Shown here piece by piece: positions 1 to 8,529 of a stretch of 62,122 nt of DNA. Position 1 is the stretch's first letter, and each line of letters opens with the position of its first letter. This DNA comes from Athalassotoga sp049965695 (GTDB lineage: Bacteria; Thermotogota; Thermotogae; Mesoaciditogales; Mesoaciditogaceae). The position numbers and the translations under genes are program-made. The stretch lies in NCBI RefSeq assembly GCF_049965695.1, contig NZ_JBMFWB010000011.1, positions 1-62,122 of the forward strand. The letters run 5' to 3'. Under the pieces are notes generated by a model. That model did no database searches. It was not told where the DNA came from and saw nothing but the letters and a program-made list of their open reading frames with translations.

Positions 1-288
<288 letters not shown>

Positions 289-310
289 AACCTTACTCTT
301 ATAGCTGCCC

Positions 311-326
311 GTTTTTCAATGAACTA
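311..326 (-). promoter_or_regulatory. boxA-like antitermination site in the rRNA leader
   Basis: The minus strand reads TAGTTCATTGAAAAAC about 25 bases upstream of mature 16S. This resembles the bacterial rrn boxA (TGTTCTTTGAAAA-like), which loads NusB-S10 for antitermination and processing. An imperfect stem (AGGCAG...CTGCCT, about 359-386) lies just upstream in the leader. The assignment rests on sequence resemblance and position only. Confidence 0.5.
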
Positions 327-426
327 TGTCAATCAAAATTTAAAATGAACTCTTTACTCAGGCAGTTACCTCGGAGGCATTCTGCCTTTCGTAAAAACGC
401 GAACCGAAGAATATGTTACCAAATAG

Positions 427-455
427 AGATTAACAAACAATGTTTCAAATGTAAA
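427..455 (-). promoter_or_regulatory. candidate rRNA operon promoter
   Basis: In the gap after infB the minus strand carries TTTACA, 17 bases, TAATCT. An overlapping alternative is TTGAAA, 17 bases, TATTTG. Neither -10 is strong, so the rRNA may also be fed by read-through from the infB operon. No terminator is seen between infB and the 16S gene. Confidence 0.35.
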
Positions 456-468
456 ATATGCGTTAAAT

Positions 469-2565
469 CTATTTCTTTTCCTCGCCTTTTTTGTACGTCG
501 GAGATTTTCTTATCTCCTTTTTCATGTAAAATTCTATCTCATCGTTTGGCATGAAAGTTTCGAATCCTGTAAGCCTAAGTCCGCCTTCCTGCGGTGCTTC
601 AAGGTTTTCCACGTCATCTTTGAAGTGTTTTAAAGCCTCTATCTGACCATCGAAGACAACGTTTTTGTTTCTCACGATCCGTGCCATGCAATGTTTTTCC
701 ACATGGCCCTCGTAAAGTTGAAAGCCCGCTATATTTCCGATTTTCGATATGTTGAAAATCTGTAAAACTCTCGCATGTCCAACCGTTTCTTCGATGATTT
801 CCGGCTCCATCATGCCTGCAAGCGCAGCCTTTATGTCTTCGATAAGTTCAAAAATTATCTCGTAATTTTTTATCTGTACTCCGAGTTGATCTGCCTTAAG
901 TTCTGTCTTTGGCTCTACTCCAACTCTGAATCCAAGTATAACGGCCTGATCCGCCGATGCAAGCAAGACATCGTTTATGTTTATGTTTCCTATTCCGGCA
1001 TGAACGATTTCTATCTTTATCTCTTCGGGTTCGGTCTTTTCGATCGCCGTTTTGAGGGCGCCTAAAGCCCCGAAAGTATCTGCTTTGATTATAAGGTTAA
1101 GCACTTTTTGACCTTCGGACTGGGAAAGTTCAAAGATATTCTCAAGTCTGACCCTTTTGGGTTGCACTTGATTTTGTTCATCTTTGTATTTTTCTATGTA
1201 TTCACGCGCTTCCTTTTGAGAAGGCATGACGTAGAGTATAGAACCCGAGTCGGGTAAATCCTCAAAGCCCATTATCACAATTGGATCTGCGGGATGGGCC
1301 TCCTTTAAACTTCGGCCGGTATCATCAAAGATAGATCTGACCTTTCCGCAAGTTCTGCCGGCGACGAAATTATCTCCAAGTTTTAGAACGCCATCTTTGA
1401 TTATAACCGTTGCGACGGGGCCTTTGAACTTATCAAGTTTAGATTCTATGATTATCGCCCTTGCCCTGCCAACAGCACACGCTTTTATCTCTTTCAATTC
1501 AGAGACCAGCAAAATCATTTCCAGCAGTTCATCCACTCCTTTGCCTGTTTTGGCGGATATGGGAACTACCGGCGTGTCTCCTCCCCAGTCGTCCGGTATG
1601 ATGTTCAATTTGCTGACAAGATCCTGTTTTGTCAATTCAAGATTCGCATTTGGTTTATCAACTTTGTTTATGGCCACTATCACGGGAACTCCAGCATTTT
1701 TAGCATGATCGTAAGCCTCTATCGTTTGAGGCATAACACCGTCGTCTGCCGCAACCACCAAAACGACTATATCAGTTGCCTGAGCGCCTCGTGCACGCAT
1801 CTCCGTGAACGCTTCGTGGCCTGGAGTATCTATGAAAGTTATGTTTTTCCCGTTTATCACGGCTTTGTAAGCACCTATCGATTGCGTTATGCCTCCCGCT
1901 TCTTTTTCTGCAAGATGAGTTTTTCTTATCCTGTCAAGCAAAGTGGTCTTACCGTGATCGACATGGCCCATGATCGTTACGACCGGAGGCCTCAAAGAGA
2001 ATTTGTCTTTGTTTTCCTGATAAAATTTATCAAACTCTATTTTAAGAGGATCTGCCACTTCAACTGGTTTTTGGGTCTTGAATTCGACACGTATCGAATA
2101 TTTACTTGCTATTTCTTCAATAAGCGGATGATCGAGAATCGTGTTTATAGTCAGCGCTTTTCCTTCCATGAAAAGATCTTTTATGATTTTTGTCGGAGGG
2201 ATTAAGGTAAGATCGCAGAATTCTCTTAGAGTTATACTTTTATTCTCGTCAAGTTCCACGGTTCTTTCGACGTGTGAAACGATTTTGTCTTCAACGTAAA
2301 CGTCCTTTTTCTGGGTTTCCTCTTCGAACTCGGCGTTGTTCTCGATGTGATCTTTTGGCTTTGAAGGTTTTTTCGTTTTTAAAGAAAGGTCTTTTTCGTC
2401 TTCTTCAGATGCGTATATCTCTACAAGCATGTTGACGATAGAATCTTCAAGCGTCGACATGTGATTTTTTGCCTCAACTCCAAGATCTTCAAGTTCAGCA
2501 AGCAAATCCTTGCTGCTCATGTTCAGGCGTTTAGCCAGTTCATGAACTCTTATCTTTTTATCCAT
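469..2565 (-). CDS. infB: translation initiation factor IF-2
   Basis: IF-2 is the GTPase that brings initiator tRNA to the 30S subunit and promotes subunit joining. The 698-residue product has an N-terminal IF2_N helical domain (about 1-55), a charged linker, and a second IF2_N-like segment (about 108-160). The G domain carries P-loop GHVDHGKT near 201, DTPGHE near 248 and NKVD near 301, followed by IF-2 domains II-IV. The ATG at 2565 is preferred over the TTG one codon upstream because GGAGGG sits six bases before it. That ATG overlaps the upstream TGA as TGATG, indicating translational coupling. It is the last protein gene of the rimP-nusA operon. Confidence 0.97.
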   Translation of the reverse strand: MDKKIRVHELAKRLNMSSKDLLAELEDLGVEAKNHMSTLEDSIVNMLVEIYASEEDEKDLSLKTKKPSKPKDHIENNAEFEEETQKKDVYVEDKIVSHVERTVELDENKSITLREFCDLTLIPPTKIIKDLFMEGKALTINTILDHPLIEEIASKYSIRVEFKTQKPVEVADPLKIEFDKFYQENKDKFSLRPPVVTIMGHVDHGKTTLLDRIRKTHLAEKEAGGITQSIGAYKAVINGKNITFIDTPGHEAFTEMRARGAQATDIVVLVVAADDGVMPQTIEAYDHAKNAGVPVIVAINKVDKPNANLELTKQDLVSKLNIIPDDWGGDTPVVPISAKTGKGVDELLEMILLVSELKEIKACAVGRARAIIIESKLDKFKGPVATVIIKDGVLKLGDNFVAGRTCGKVRSIFDDTGRSLKEAHPADPIVIMGFEDLPDSGSILYVMPSQKEAREYIEKYKDEQNQVQPKRVRLENIFELSQSEGQKVLNLIIKADTFGALGALKTAIEKTEPEEIKIEIVHAGIGNININDVLLASADQAVILGFRVGVEPKTELKADQLGVQIKNYEIIFELIEDIKAALAGMMEPEIIEETVGHARVLQIFNISKIGNIAGFQLYEGHVEKHCMARIVRNKNVVFDGQIEALKHFKDDVENLEAPQEGGLRLTGFETFMPNDEIEFYMKKEIRKSPTYKKGEEKK

Positions 2566-2900
2566 CAAATCCCTCCAATTGAACTTTCTTTAATTATCTT
2601 TTTAATTCCTTCTATAAAAGTGTCCTCGATTATTCCAACCGCTGATGCTTCGGATTTTCCTATTGCTTTTCCCAAATCCGCTTTGTTAACTTTCAACTCG
2701 ACAAACGGAACACCTTGAGTCTTACACTTTTGAATCAAAGCACTAACGCTTTCACCATGATCCGATGCAAAAACAAGAAATTTTTTAACTTGAAAACCGG
2801 AAATGTAAGTTTTAAGTGCCTTTTGTCCCAAAACAATTTTACCAGTTTTCGAAGCAATTCCAAGTATACTCAATATTCTTTCTTCGTAACGCACTTTCAT
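2565..2900 (-). CDS. L7Ae/L30e-family RNA-binding protein (YlxQ-like)
   Basis: This 111-residue protein occupies the slot between nusA and infB where many bacteria encode YlxQ, an L7Ae/L30e/Gadd45-fold protein that binds kink-turn RNA. The N-terminal pattern (ILGIASKTGKIVLGQKA) and the central DHGESV...KTQGVPFV segment are typical of the family. The usual neighbour ylxR is absent. The ATG at 2900 overlaps the nusA stop as TGATG, so translation is coupled; a TTG one codon earlier is less likely. The exact ribosomal role is not established for this family. Confidence 0.85.
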   Translation of the reverse strand: MKVRYEERILSILGIASKTGKIVLGQKALKTYISGFQVKKFLVFASDHGESVSALIQKCKTQGVPFVELKVNKADLGKAIGKSEASAVGIIEDTFIEGIKKIIKESSIGGI

Positions 2901-3898
2901 CAATTTTTAAAACCTTCTCCCATGAATTGGCGTATTTCTATCTTCCAGCCTGTTAACTTAGAGGCCAGTCTTACATTTTGACCGTCTTTCCCTATGGCAA
3001 GAGATATCTGAGTCGGAGAAACCGTTATGTACATCCTGTGATCGTTCTCACTCAAAGAAATATCCATAACCTTTGCCGGCGAAAGCGCATTCGATACAAA
3101 TTGCACAGGTTCCGAAGAAAATGAAACTATGTCTATTTTTTCTCCGTTCAATTCTTTTATAACCTGGCCAACACGACTTCCGCCTTCTCCTATGCACGAT
3201 CCGACCGGATCGACGTTCGGATCGGTTGAAATGACGGCCATCTTTGTCCTTGATCCGGGTTCTCTCGCAATGGCGACAATTTTAACAATTCCGCCTTCTA
3301 TCTCGGGCACGTATTTTTCAAATAACTTCTGGACAAGTTCATTTGCAACTCTGCTTAAAATTACAACTGGCCCTTTGTTTTTCTTTTCAACGGCCATAAC
3401 GTAAGATTTGACAAATTGTCCCGCGTAAAATTTCTCGCCGGGTATTCTTTCTTTAGCGGGCAAAACGGCATCAACTTTATTCAACCTCAGATCCACGTCT
3501 CCATTTGATGGACGTATAACTTCCGCCGACACCACTGTATGGTAAAGGTCCATGTACTCTTGAAAGAGATTTTCTCTTTCTATTTCTTTCAACTTCTGTA
3601 TTAAAACCTGCTTGGCAGTCTGTGCGGCTATTCTTCCAAATTTTTTGGTGTTGAGAGTTTCTCTGACGACTTTTGTCTGTATGAGGCCATCTTCATTTTT
3701 CTCTTCGACGTTTTCGAAAACGTTTATTTCTCCAGTTATCGAATCTATCTTAACCGTCAAATTGTCATCCTGAACGTTGAAATTTTTCTTGTAGGCCGTT
3801 GTAAGAGCCCTTTCAAGAATTTCGATCACTTCGTCCCGGCTCATGTTTTTTTCGCCTTGAAGTTGTTCCAACGCCTCTAAAAGGTTTAAATTTAACAT
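2900..3898 (-). CDS. nusA: transcription termination/antitermination protein NusA
   Basis: NusA binds RNA polymerase and modulates pausing, termination and rrn antitermination. The 332-residue protein has the N-terminal polymerase-binding domain (about 1-125), an S1 domain, and two KH domains. KH1 carries GEGGSRVGQVIKELNGE and KH2 carries AIGKDGQNVRLASKLTGW near the C-terminus. It ends shortly after KH2 without acidic repeats, the usual short form outside proteobacteria. AGGAGG lies nine bases before the ATG. It sits second in the operon, after rimP. The boxA-like site in the adjacent rRNA leader is the type of site where NusA acts. Confidence 0.97.
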   Translation of the reverse strand: MLNLNLLEALEQLQGEKNMSRDEVIEILERALTTAYKKNFNVQDDNLTVKIDSITGEINVFENVEEKNEDGLIQTKVVRETLNTKKFGRIAAQTAKQVLIQKLKEIERENLFQEYMDLYHTVVSAEVIRPSNGDVDLRLNKVDAVLPAKERIPGEKFYAGQFVKSYVMAVEKKNKGPVVILSRVANELVQKLFEKYVPEIEGGIVKIVAIAREPGSRTKMAVISTDPNVDPVGSCIGEGGSRVGQVIKELNGEKIDIVSFSSEPVQFVSNALSPAKVMDISLSENDHRMYITVSPTQISLAIGKDGQNVRLASKLTGWKIEIRQFMGEGFKN

Positions 3899-3912
3899 AC
3901 TTTCTGTCCTCC

Positions 3913-4371
3913 TTAAAATTCAACCACAAGATTAGCCGAAATTATTTTTGAAAATTCATAAGATTTTGTGTTGCCTTCAATCTCTATCGAAAAGGTATCC
4001 GTATCGATATCGCAACCATTTATCCTGCCTGTGACGGAAACGTTTTTACCGCTTTCATCGACGAATTTTATCTTTGCAAGTTTTCCTTTGAATCTTTCAA
4101 AGTCTTCTATCCTTCTCAATGGTCTGTCAAGACCCGGAGAAGAAACTTCTAAAATGTAATTTTCTATATCGCTTTCGGCATCAAGAATCGGATTTATCTC
4201 CTTTGAAAATTTCTCGCATTGTTCCACACTGACGTAACCCATCGGATCATCTATCACGATGTTGAGTAAAGACCTACCTTTTTGTTTTCTAAAATTAACA
4301 TCGAATATCTCGAGTTTCATCCGTTTGGCAACATCATCGGCGATCTTGCGTATGGTATCAACAGTTTCCAA
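3913..4371 (-). CDS. rimP: ribosome maturation factor RimP
   Basis: RimP assists late 30S subunit maturation. The product of about 152 residues has the N-terminal domain with VSVEQCEKFSKEI and the hallmark LEVSSPGLDRPL motif, then the SH3-like C-terminal domain. Start choice: a GTG at 4380 would touch the GAGAGG Shine-Dalgarno sequence, whereas the TTG at 4371 (reading LETVDTIRK) has proper spacing and is preferred. It is the first gene of the rimP-nusA-L7Ae-infB operon, 14 bases before nusA. Confidence 0.93.
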   Translation of the reverse strand: METVDTIRKIADDVAKRMKLEIFDVNFRKQKGRSLLNIVIDDPMGYVSVEQCEKFSKEINPILDAESDIENYILEVSSPGLDRPLRRIEDFERFKGKLAKIKFVDESGKNVSVTGRINGCDIDTDTFSIEIEGNTKSYEFSKIISANLVVEF

Positions 4372-4400
4372 AATAAACACCTCTCAAATTGTGAAAACAA

Positions 4401-4424
4401 ATTCGAGGGCTTCAGCCCTCGAAT
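4401..4424 (-). promoter_or_regulatory. perfect hairpin at the 5' end of the rimP-nusA mRNA
   Basis: This is an 11-bp perfect inverted repeat (ATTCGAGGGCT, 2-base loop, AGCCCTCGAAT). It starts at about the predicted +1 of the promoter at 4432-4460 and ends some 30 bases before the rimP start. On the minus strand it is followed by TTGTTTTC. It could be a 5' mRNA-stabilising stem or a weak attenuator site for NusA feedback. The sequence alone does not decide. Confidence 0.7.
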
Positions 4425-4431
4425 CAAATAT

Positions 4432-4460
4432 ATTTTACCATGAATCAAAACATCTGTCAA
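4432..4460 (-). promoter_or_regulatory. promoter of the rimP-nusA-infB operon
   Basis: The minus strand reads TTGACA (4460-4455), 17 bases, TAAAAT (4437-4432), with TGG just before the -10 as in extended -10 promoters. Consensus -35, ideal spacing and position immediately upstream of rimP make it convincing. Confidence 0.85.
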
Positions 4461-4504
4461 GGCGTTATTTTACAATTGAATAAAACCACTTCAAATTTCT
4501 AATC

Positions 4505-4657
4505 TATACTTGATCATTTTTAAATGTGAAATATCGTTGGCTCCGGCAGGCGCCCCCTCGATGTCTGGTCCTCGCTACGCTGCGGAGGCCATCTCGATGG
4601 CATCCTGCCCTGCGCCAAAATCAAAATTTACATTTCACTTTTAAAGAGATTTAGTAC
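4505..4657. repeat. MITE-like element copy 1 (short type)
   Basis: A 153-bp unit with TATAC-type ends. The left end is TATACTTGATCATTTTTAAA and the right end is its imperfect complement ending TTTAGTAC. The core carries the words TCTGGTCCTCGC, GGAGGCCATCTCG and GGCATCCTGCCCT, shared with the copies at 19180 and 37933. It lies between the rimP promoter and the DUF1667 gene. Confidence 0.75.
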
Positions 4658-4716
4658 ACTAAACAAAATCCGGATTTGGAATCATCGCTCCGGCAGGCAC
4701 CCCAGCCCCACCCAAT
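4655..4716. repeat. half copy of the MITE-like element
   Basis: A single end of the repeat family (GTACACTAAACAAAATCCGG, then GGAATCATCGCTCCGGCAGG) directly abuts copy 1. It stops about three bases before the DUF1667 stop codon and has no second terminal repeat. Confidence 0.65.
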
Positions 4717-4718
4717 CT

Positions 4719-5090
4719 TTATTCGTCACTTTTGACTGTTCTTGTGGCCACAACATTTGATCCGGTGTTGAGGATATTTTCAACGATCACATCTCCAATT
4801 TTTACGGGAGCCTTAACTTTTTTTGATTTGATGATTGACATCGTATCCCTTATAAGTCTTTTGGGAATGGTTTTGTCCGTTTTAACCGAAACAAGGGGCA
4901 TTTTACCGCCCACAACTTTAACGCTTGAGGTCAGGACTCTTTTAGGATCGGTTACCTCATCACGTGCGTATATCTCTCCTTTTGGGCATTTATTTCCTTT
5001 GACAGACACAAAATGTCCTTCATCATCTAAGGTAACTTTAAGATCACATCCTATCGGGCAAACTATGCAGGTCATTTCAACCGTTTTCAT
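4719..5090 (-). CDS. DUF1667 protein, partner of glycerol-3-phosphate oxidation
   Basis: A 123-residue protein with an N-terminal cluster of cysteines (CIVCPIGC at 9-16, then NKCPKG) suited to bind an Fe-S cluster or metal. This matches DUF1667. In Thermotogota and Firmicutes it is regularly encoded with an FAD-dependent glycerol-3-phosphate dehydrogenase and a second flavoprotein, as here. It is probably an electron-transfer subunit of that complex; this is inferred from gene order. The ATG overlaps the upstream stop codon (ATGA). It is the last gene of the trio. Confidence 0.85.
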   Translation of the reverse strand: MKTVEMTCIVCPIGCDLKVTLDDEGHFVSVKGNKCPKGEIYARDEVTDPKRVLTSSVKVVGGKMPLVSVKTDKTIPKRLIRDTMSIIKSKKVKAPVKIGDVIVENILNTGSNVVATRTVKSDE

Positions 5091-6307
5091 CGTTTCACCC
5101 CTTTTGCCGATAATTCAACTTTACCTTTCAAATCATGTTTTTTAGGATCAAGCGTTACTTCTATCATTTCGCTTGGTCTCGCGTTAACAGCAGCCTTTAT
5201 AGCCTTACCGTTAACATTCACGGTCGCTATTTCCATAGGCCTATCAACGCGTATGTAAATTTTGAAGGGTGCCGTCGCCGTTGTGTATCTCGCACTCACA
5301 ACCCTTATGCCTTCTTTGGGAGACAAAAAACCAACTCTCGGCGGTAAACTTCCTCCTTTGGCAACTACCGCTGCATTTCGTCCTGCCATTTCTCCTTCTA
5401 CCGTTGCGAAATCAACGAGGTCGTGAATGCAGACGTTATTTCCGCAGGCAAACACATTTTCATAATTTGTCCTCATGAGATCATCGACGAATATACCTTC
5501 ATCGCTACCCATCTCTATTTTTCTTTTGACAAGATCGTTTTCCGGTATCAACCCGACAGAGGCCACGAGTGTATCACATTCAATGAATCTCTCCGATTCT
5601 TTTAAAGGAACGCCATTTTCAAATTTTGAAACCGTTACACCTTCAAGTCTCTTTTTACCGTGAATTTTTATGACGCTCGTAGAAAGATGCAATGGTATGT
5701 TGAAATCTTCCAAACATTGCGCTATATTTCTCGTAAGTCCTCCGGGATAAGGCATTATCTCGTAAACACCCTCGACTTCAATGCCTTCAAGGGTAAGTCT
5801 TCTTGCCATTATCATTCCTATGTCTCCAGATCCAACTATTATAGCCCTGTGACCCGGGAGATGATTCTCAAGGTTCACAAATTTTTGCGCAAGACCTGCC
5901 GTGAAAATGCCTGACGGTCTTGTGCCGGGTATTCTCAAGGATTCAAAAGGTCTTTCACGTGCTCCAGTCGCAAGCACAAGCGCCCCGTATTCTATATCGT
6001 GAATGCCATTCGAATTCATAGCCTTCATTTTGTCGTTATCAAAATCTATGGACAAAACCATGGTTTCGTAAAGTGCGTCGAAATTACCCATTTTATCTTT
6101 GTAAATCTCATGATATTCCGGCCCTGTCAATTCCGTTTTGAATACCTGCAAGCCGAAGCCTGTGTGTATACATTGGTTAAGTACCCCACCGGTGGATGCT
6201 TCACGCTCTATCAAAAGTACAGATGCACCATTTTCTTTTGCACCCCAAACGGCTCCCATTCCTGCGGCTCCTCCTCCAAGTACAACGACATCGTATTTCA
6301 TCTTCAT
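5087..6307 (-). CDS. FAD-dependent pyridine-nucleotide-disulfide-type oxidoreductase
   Basis: A 406-residue flavoprotein with an N-terminal FAD-binding Rossmann motif (VVVLGGGAAGMGAVWGA, about 6-22), a Cys in VLNQCIHTGFG, the ATGARERPF motif, a second dinucleotide site (AIIVGSGDIGMIMARRL) and the FAD-contacting VFACGNN near 292. It belongs to the family paired with GlpA-like dehydrogenases and DUF1667 proteins. The likely role is transfer of electrons from glycerol-3-phosphate oxidation to NAD or another carrier; this is an inference. Both ends overlap their neighbours by four bases, as in a coupled operon. Confidence 0.87.
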   Translation of the reverse strand: MKMKYDVVVLGGGAAGMGAVWGAKENGASVLLIEREASTGGVLNQCIHTGFGLQVFKTELTGPEYHEIYKDKMGNFDALYETMVLSIDFDNDKMKAMNSNGIHDIEYGALVLATGARERPFESLRIPGTRPSGIFTAGLAQKFVNLENHLPGHRAIIVGSGDIGMIMARRLTLEGIEVEGVYEIMPYPGGLTRNIAQCLEDFNIPLHLSTSVIKIHGKKRLEGVTVSKFENGVPLKESERFIECDTLVASVGLIPENDLVKRKIEMGSDEGIFVDDLMRTNYENVFACGNNVCIHDLVDFATVEGEMAGRNAAVVAKGGSLPPRVGFLSPKEGIRVVSARYTTATAPFKIYIRVDRPMEIATVNVNGKAIKAAVNARPSEMIEVTLDPKKHDLKGKVELSAKGVKR

Positions 6308-7677
6308 CTTGAAACACCGTCCACAACTTGGGACCCAGGAAGATTTTTTTCCATCTCTTCGAATTCTTCTCCAAGTTCCTTTTTCATTATCTTCATTATG
6401 TTAACCGTGCAAAAAGATCCCTGACATCTCCCAAACATGGCCGTCGTTCTTAACTTAACGCCGTCAAGGGTCCTTGCACCTCTTCTTATGGCCTCGACAA
6501 CTTCACCTTCTGTTACCTTGTTACACCTGCATATAACCCTTCCAAAGGCGGGATCTTCCTTTATGAGCGCATTTCTTTCGTCGTCTTCCATCTCGTAAGG
6601 CCTTGGAATTGGCTTTCTGTAAGGATCAAAATCAGATCTCAATTTTAGTTTTTTTATATCGGCAACCCATAAGGCAACATCTTCCGCTATTGCCGGAGCA
6701 GATGTTAAACCCGGGGATCTCGTGGCCACGATGTTGACCATTTTATCGTCTTTAACTATGACGAAATCTTTCAATTCATTTTCAGGTCTTAAACCCGCAA
6801 ATGTTCTTATGGATTTGGAAAGATTTATGGAAGGAACAAGTTTTCTCGCATTTTCAACAATTTTTGCAAGTCCTTCGGTGGTCGTTTCGGTGCTTTCTTT
6901 GTAATCGGGAGGAAGATCTTCAGATGTAGGTCCAAGCAATAAAGTATCGTGAATCGTTGGAAGCACAAGTATGCCTTTTCCGGCCTTGCTCGGTACCGGG
7001 AAAACAACGGTTTTAACGAGTTGCGGCTGATCCAAAAGTATATATTCGCCCTTTCTGGGATGTAAAGGCGTAACTTTTACTCCAGCCGATTCCGCAAGTT
7101 CATCGGCCCACAAACCCGATGCGTTGATGACAAAATCGAAAGGAAGTGCTTCAATCGATTTTATCTCTGTAGAAAGGTGCAATTTTGCCCCATTTTTAAC
7201 GGCATTTTCCACCGCAGATTGTGCAACTTCCCATGGCCCGACTATACCCGTCGACGGTGCCCATAACGATGCGACGACTTCTCTTGAAAGGTTAGGCTCT
7301 TTCTCAAGAGATTCGTATTTTGAAAGTATCTTCAAACCTTCAACACCGTTTTTCTTTCCGTAATCGACCAACTCTTCAAGAATTTTAATATCTTCCTGAT
7401 TAAAAGCCACAACAAGCGATCCTGTTCTTTTAAGAGGAAAACCGAGTTCTTCGGAGAGTTTTGTGTAAAGTGCATTCCCGTGGGCACAATACTTTGCCCT
7501 TACGGTTTCCGGTTCATCATCGTATCCAGCGTGAATCACACCGGAATTGGCTTTTGTCACTCCCCAGCCAACATCCGGCAATTTTTCGAATATCTCGACA
7601 TCGACATCTTTATACTTTGTAAGGTTTCTTGCGATAAGAGAACCCACAACGCCAGCACCTATGACGGCTACTTTCAA
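6304..7677 (-). CDS. FAD-dependent glycerol-3-phosphate dehydrogenase with BFD-like [2Fe-2S] domain
   Basis: A 457-residue protein of the DadA/GlpA oxidoreductase family. It has an N-terminal FAD site (VAVIGAGVVGSLIARNL), the substrate-domain motif ANSGVIHAGYD, FAGLRPEN near 290, and a C-terminal BFD-like domain with the pattern CxC-x32-C-x4-C. Oxidation of sn-glycerol 3-phosphate to dihydroxyacetone phosphate is the expected reaction, supported by the GlpP gene upstream and by the trio layout. The start is the TTG at 7677, preceded by GGAGGTGG; the upstream in-frame ATG lies in the attenuator hairpin. A GlpP-controlled leader terminator precedes it. Confidence 0.87.
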   Translation of the reverse strand: MKVAVIGAGVVGSLIARNLTKYKDVDVEIFEKLPDVGWGVTKANSGVIHAGYDDEPETVRAKYCAHGNALYTKLSEELGFPLKRTGSLVVAFNQEDIKILEELVDYGKKNGVEGLKILSKYESLEKEPNLSREVVASLWAPSTGIVGPWEVAQSAVENAVKNGAKLHLSTEIKSIEALPFDFVINASGLWADELAESAGVKVTPLHPRKGEYILLDQPQLVKTVVFPVPSKAGKGILVLPTIHDTLLLGPTSEDLPPDYKESTETTTEGLAKIVENARKLVPSINLSKSIRTFAGLRPENELKDFVIVKDDKMVNIVATRSPGLTSAPAIAEDVALWVADIKKLKLRSDFDPYRKPIPRPYEMEDDERNALIKEDPAFGRVICRCNKVTEGEVVEAIRRGARTLDGVKLRTTAMFGRCQGSFCTVNIMKIMKKELGEEFEEMEKNLPGSQVVDGVSR

Positions 7678-7689
7678 GGTACCACCTCC

Positions 7690-7723
7690 AAAAATAAAAG
7701 CCACACACAAAAATGTGCGTGGC
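7690..7723 (-). terminator. leader terminator of the glp operon (GlpP antitermination target)
   Basis: On the minus strand GCCACGCACA, TTTT, TGTGTGTGGC forms a 10-bp stem (one G-U pair). It is followed by TTTTATTTTT and lies between the operon promoter and the ribosome-binding site. In Bacillus, GlpP bound to glycerol-3-phosphate prevents termination at such a leader hairpin ahead of glpD. The adjacent glpP gene makes the same role likely here. It also serves as terminator for glpP. Confidence 0.85.
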
Positions 7724-7756
7724 TCTCTCTTATTCTCTGCCGTACGTACTTTTTAG

Positions 7757-7785
7757 ATTATACCATTCATTGGCAAGATCACCAA
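7757..7785 (-). promoter_or_regulatory. promoter of the glycerol-3-phosphate oxidation operon
   Basis: The minus strand has TATAAT (7762-7757) with an extended TGG, and TTGGTG 17 bases upstream. The -35 lies over the last codons of glpP. Transcripts would carry a leader of about 70 bases containing the terminator hairpin. Confidence 0.7.
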
Positions 7786-8345
7786 AGAAAATTTTTGCTT
7801 GTCGAGACGGCCACTATGCCACGTGCCGTAAGTGCATTGACCTGTTCCTTTGTCGTGACAAGCCCGCCGGCAATTAAAGGAAAAGAAAATCTTTTCAATT
7901 CATCTTCTTCAATGGCAATCAAGGCAAGTCCCGGTAAGATCTCAACAAAATCAGGATGCACCGATTGCACCAATTGCTGACCGCTAATCAGCGCTTCGGA
8001 GTCGATCATGAAAATCCTGTGTATCTGGATCAAACCATACTTTTTGGCAAGATCGAGGATGGTTTTGTGGGTGCTTATTATACCGTCAGGTTTGTTTTCT
8101 TTCAAAATGAAATCCAATCCCGCAGGATCGCTTTTTAATCCCTTTATGAGATCCAAATGCACGAAAACGTTATGACCACACTGTTTGAGCGTATCGATCT
8201 GATCGCGATATTCGTTAAGAGAGGTCTCAAGCAAAAAAACAACTCTGTCTTGCAAATGACAGATTATTCTTATGTCTTCACTTCTTCTTATCGCCGGAAT
8301 AACCGGATTTACCTTAAGCCGTTCTATTATTTCTTTGACAGACAT
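7779..8345 (-). CDS. glpP: GlpP-family glycerol-3-phosphate-responsive antiterminator
   Basis: This 188-residue protein matches the GlpP family, a TIM-barrel-like antiterminator that responds to glycerol-3-phosphate. Recognisable segments are NPVIPAIRRSED near the N-terminus, VFLLETSLNE, VFVHLDLIKGLKSDP, PDGIISTHK, and the C-terminal EILPGLA...PLIAGGLV. It is encoded immediately before the glp operon, whose leader carries an intrinsic terminator, so it most likely controls its neighbours. AAAGGTGG precedes the ATG. Upstream is a composite MITE-like repeat. Confidence 0.92.
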   Translation of the reverse strand: MSVKEIIERLKVNPVIPAIRRSEDIRIICHLQDRVVFLLETSLNEYRDQIDTLKQCGHNVFVHLDLIKGLKSDPAGLDFILKENKPDGIISTHKTILDLAKKYGLIQIHRIFMIDSEALISGQQLVQSVHPDFVEILPGLALIAIEEDELKRFSFPLIAGGLVTTKEQVNALTARGIVAVSTSKNFLW

Positions 8346-8387
8346 AAATATTCCACCTTTACACTTTACCGATGACTTTTCAGGCGT

Positions 8388-8529
8388 TACTTGTGACTGT
8401 TTGTCTTACTCGAGGGCATCCTGCTCTCCGCTTACAGTAAATAAGCATTCGGCTTTTAAAGTGAGTTAAGTATACCATCGACTCCGGCAGGCAAATGCCT
8501 GAGCCAACGATAATTCATATTTAAGTATA
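8388..8529. repeat. composite MITE-like element copy 2
   Basis: Two joined pieces of the dispersed element lie between comF and glpP. One carries GGCATCCTGCTCTCCGC, AATAAGCATTCGGCTTTT and ends TTAAGTATAC. The other carries ACTCCGGCAGG, the inverted GCCTGAGCCAACGAT and ends TTTAAGTATA. The second tip overlaps the comF stop codon, so the last codons of comF come from the repeat. Confidence 0.7.

Noticed and set aside
298..332. TTGACA (327-332) and TATAAG (298-303) on the minus strand as rRNA promoter
   Set aside because: The spacing is 23 bases and the intervening sequence matches a boxA site, which needs to be within the transcript.
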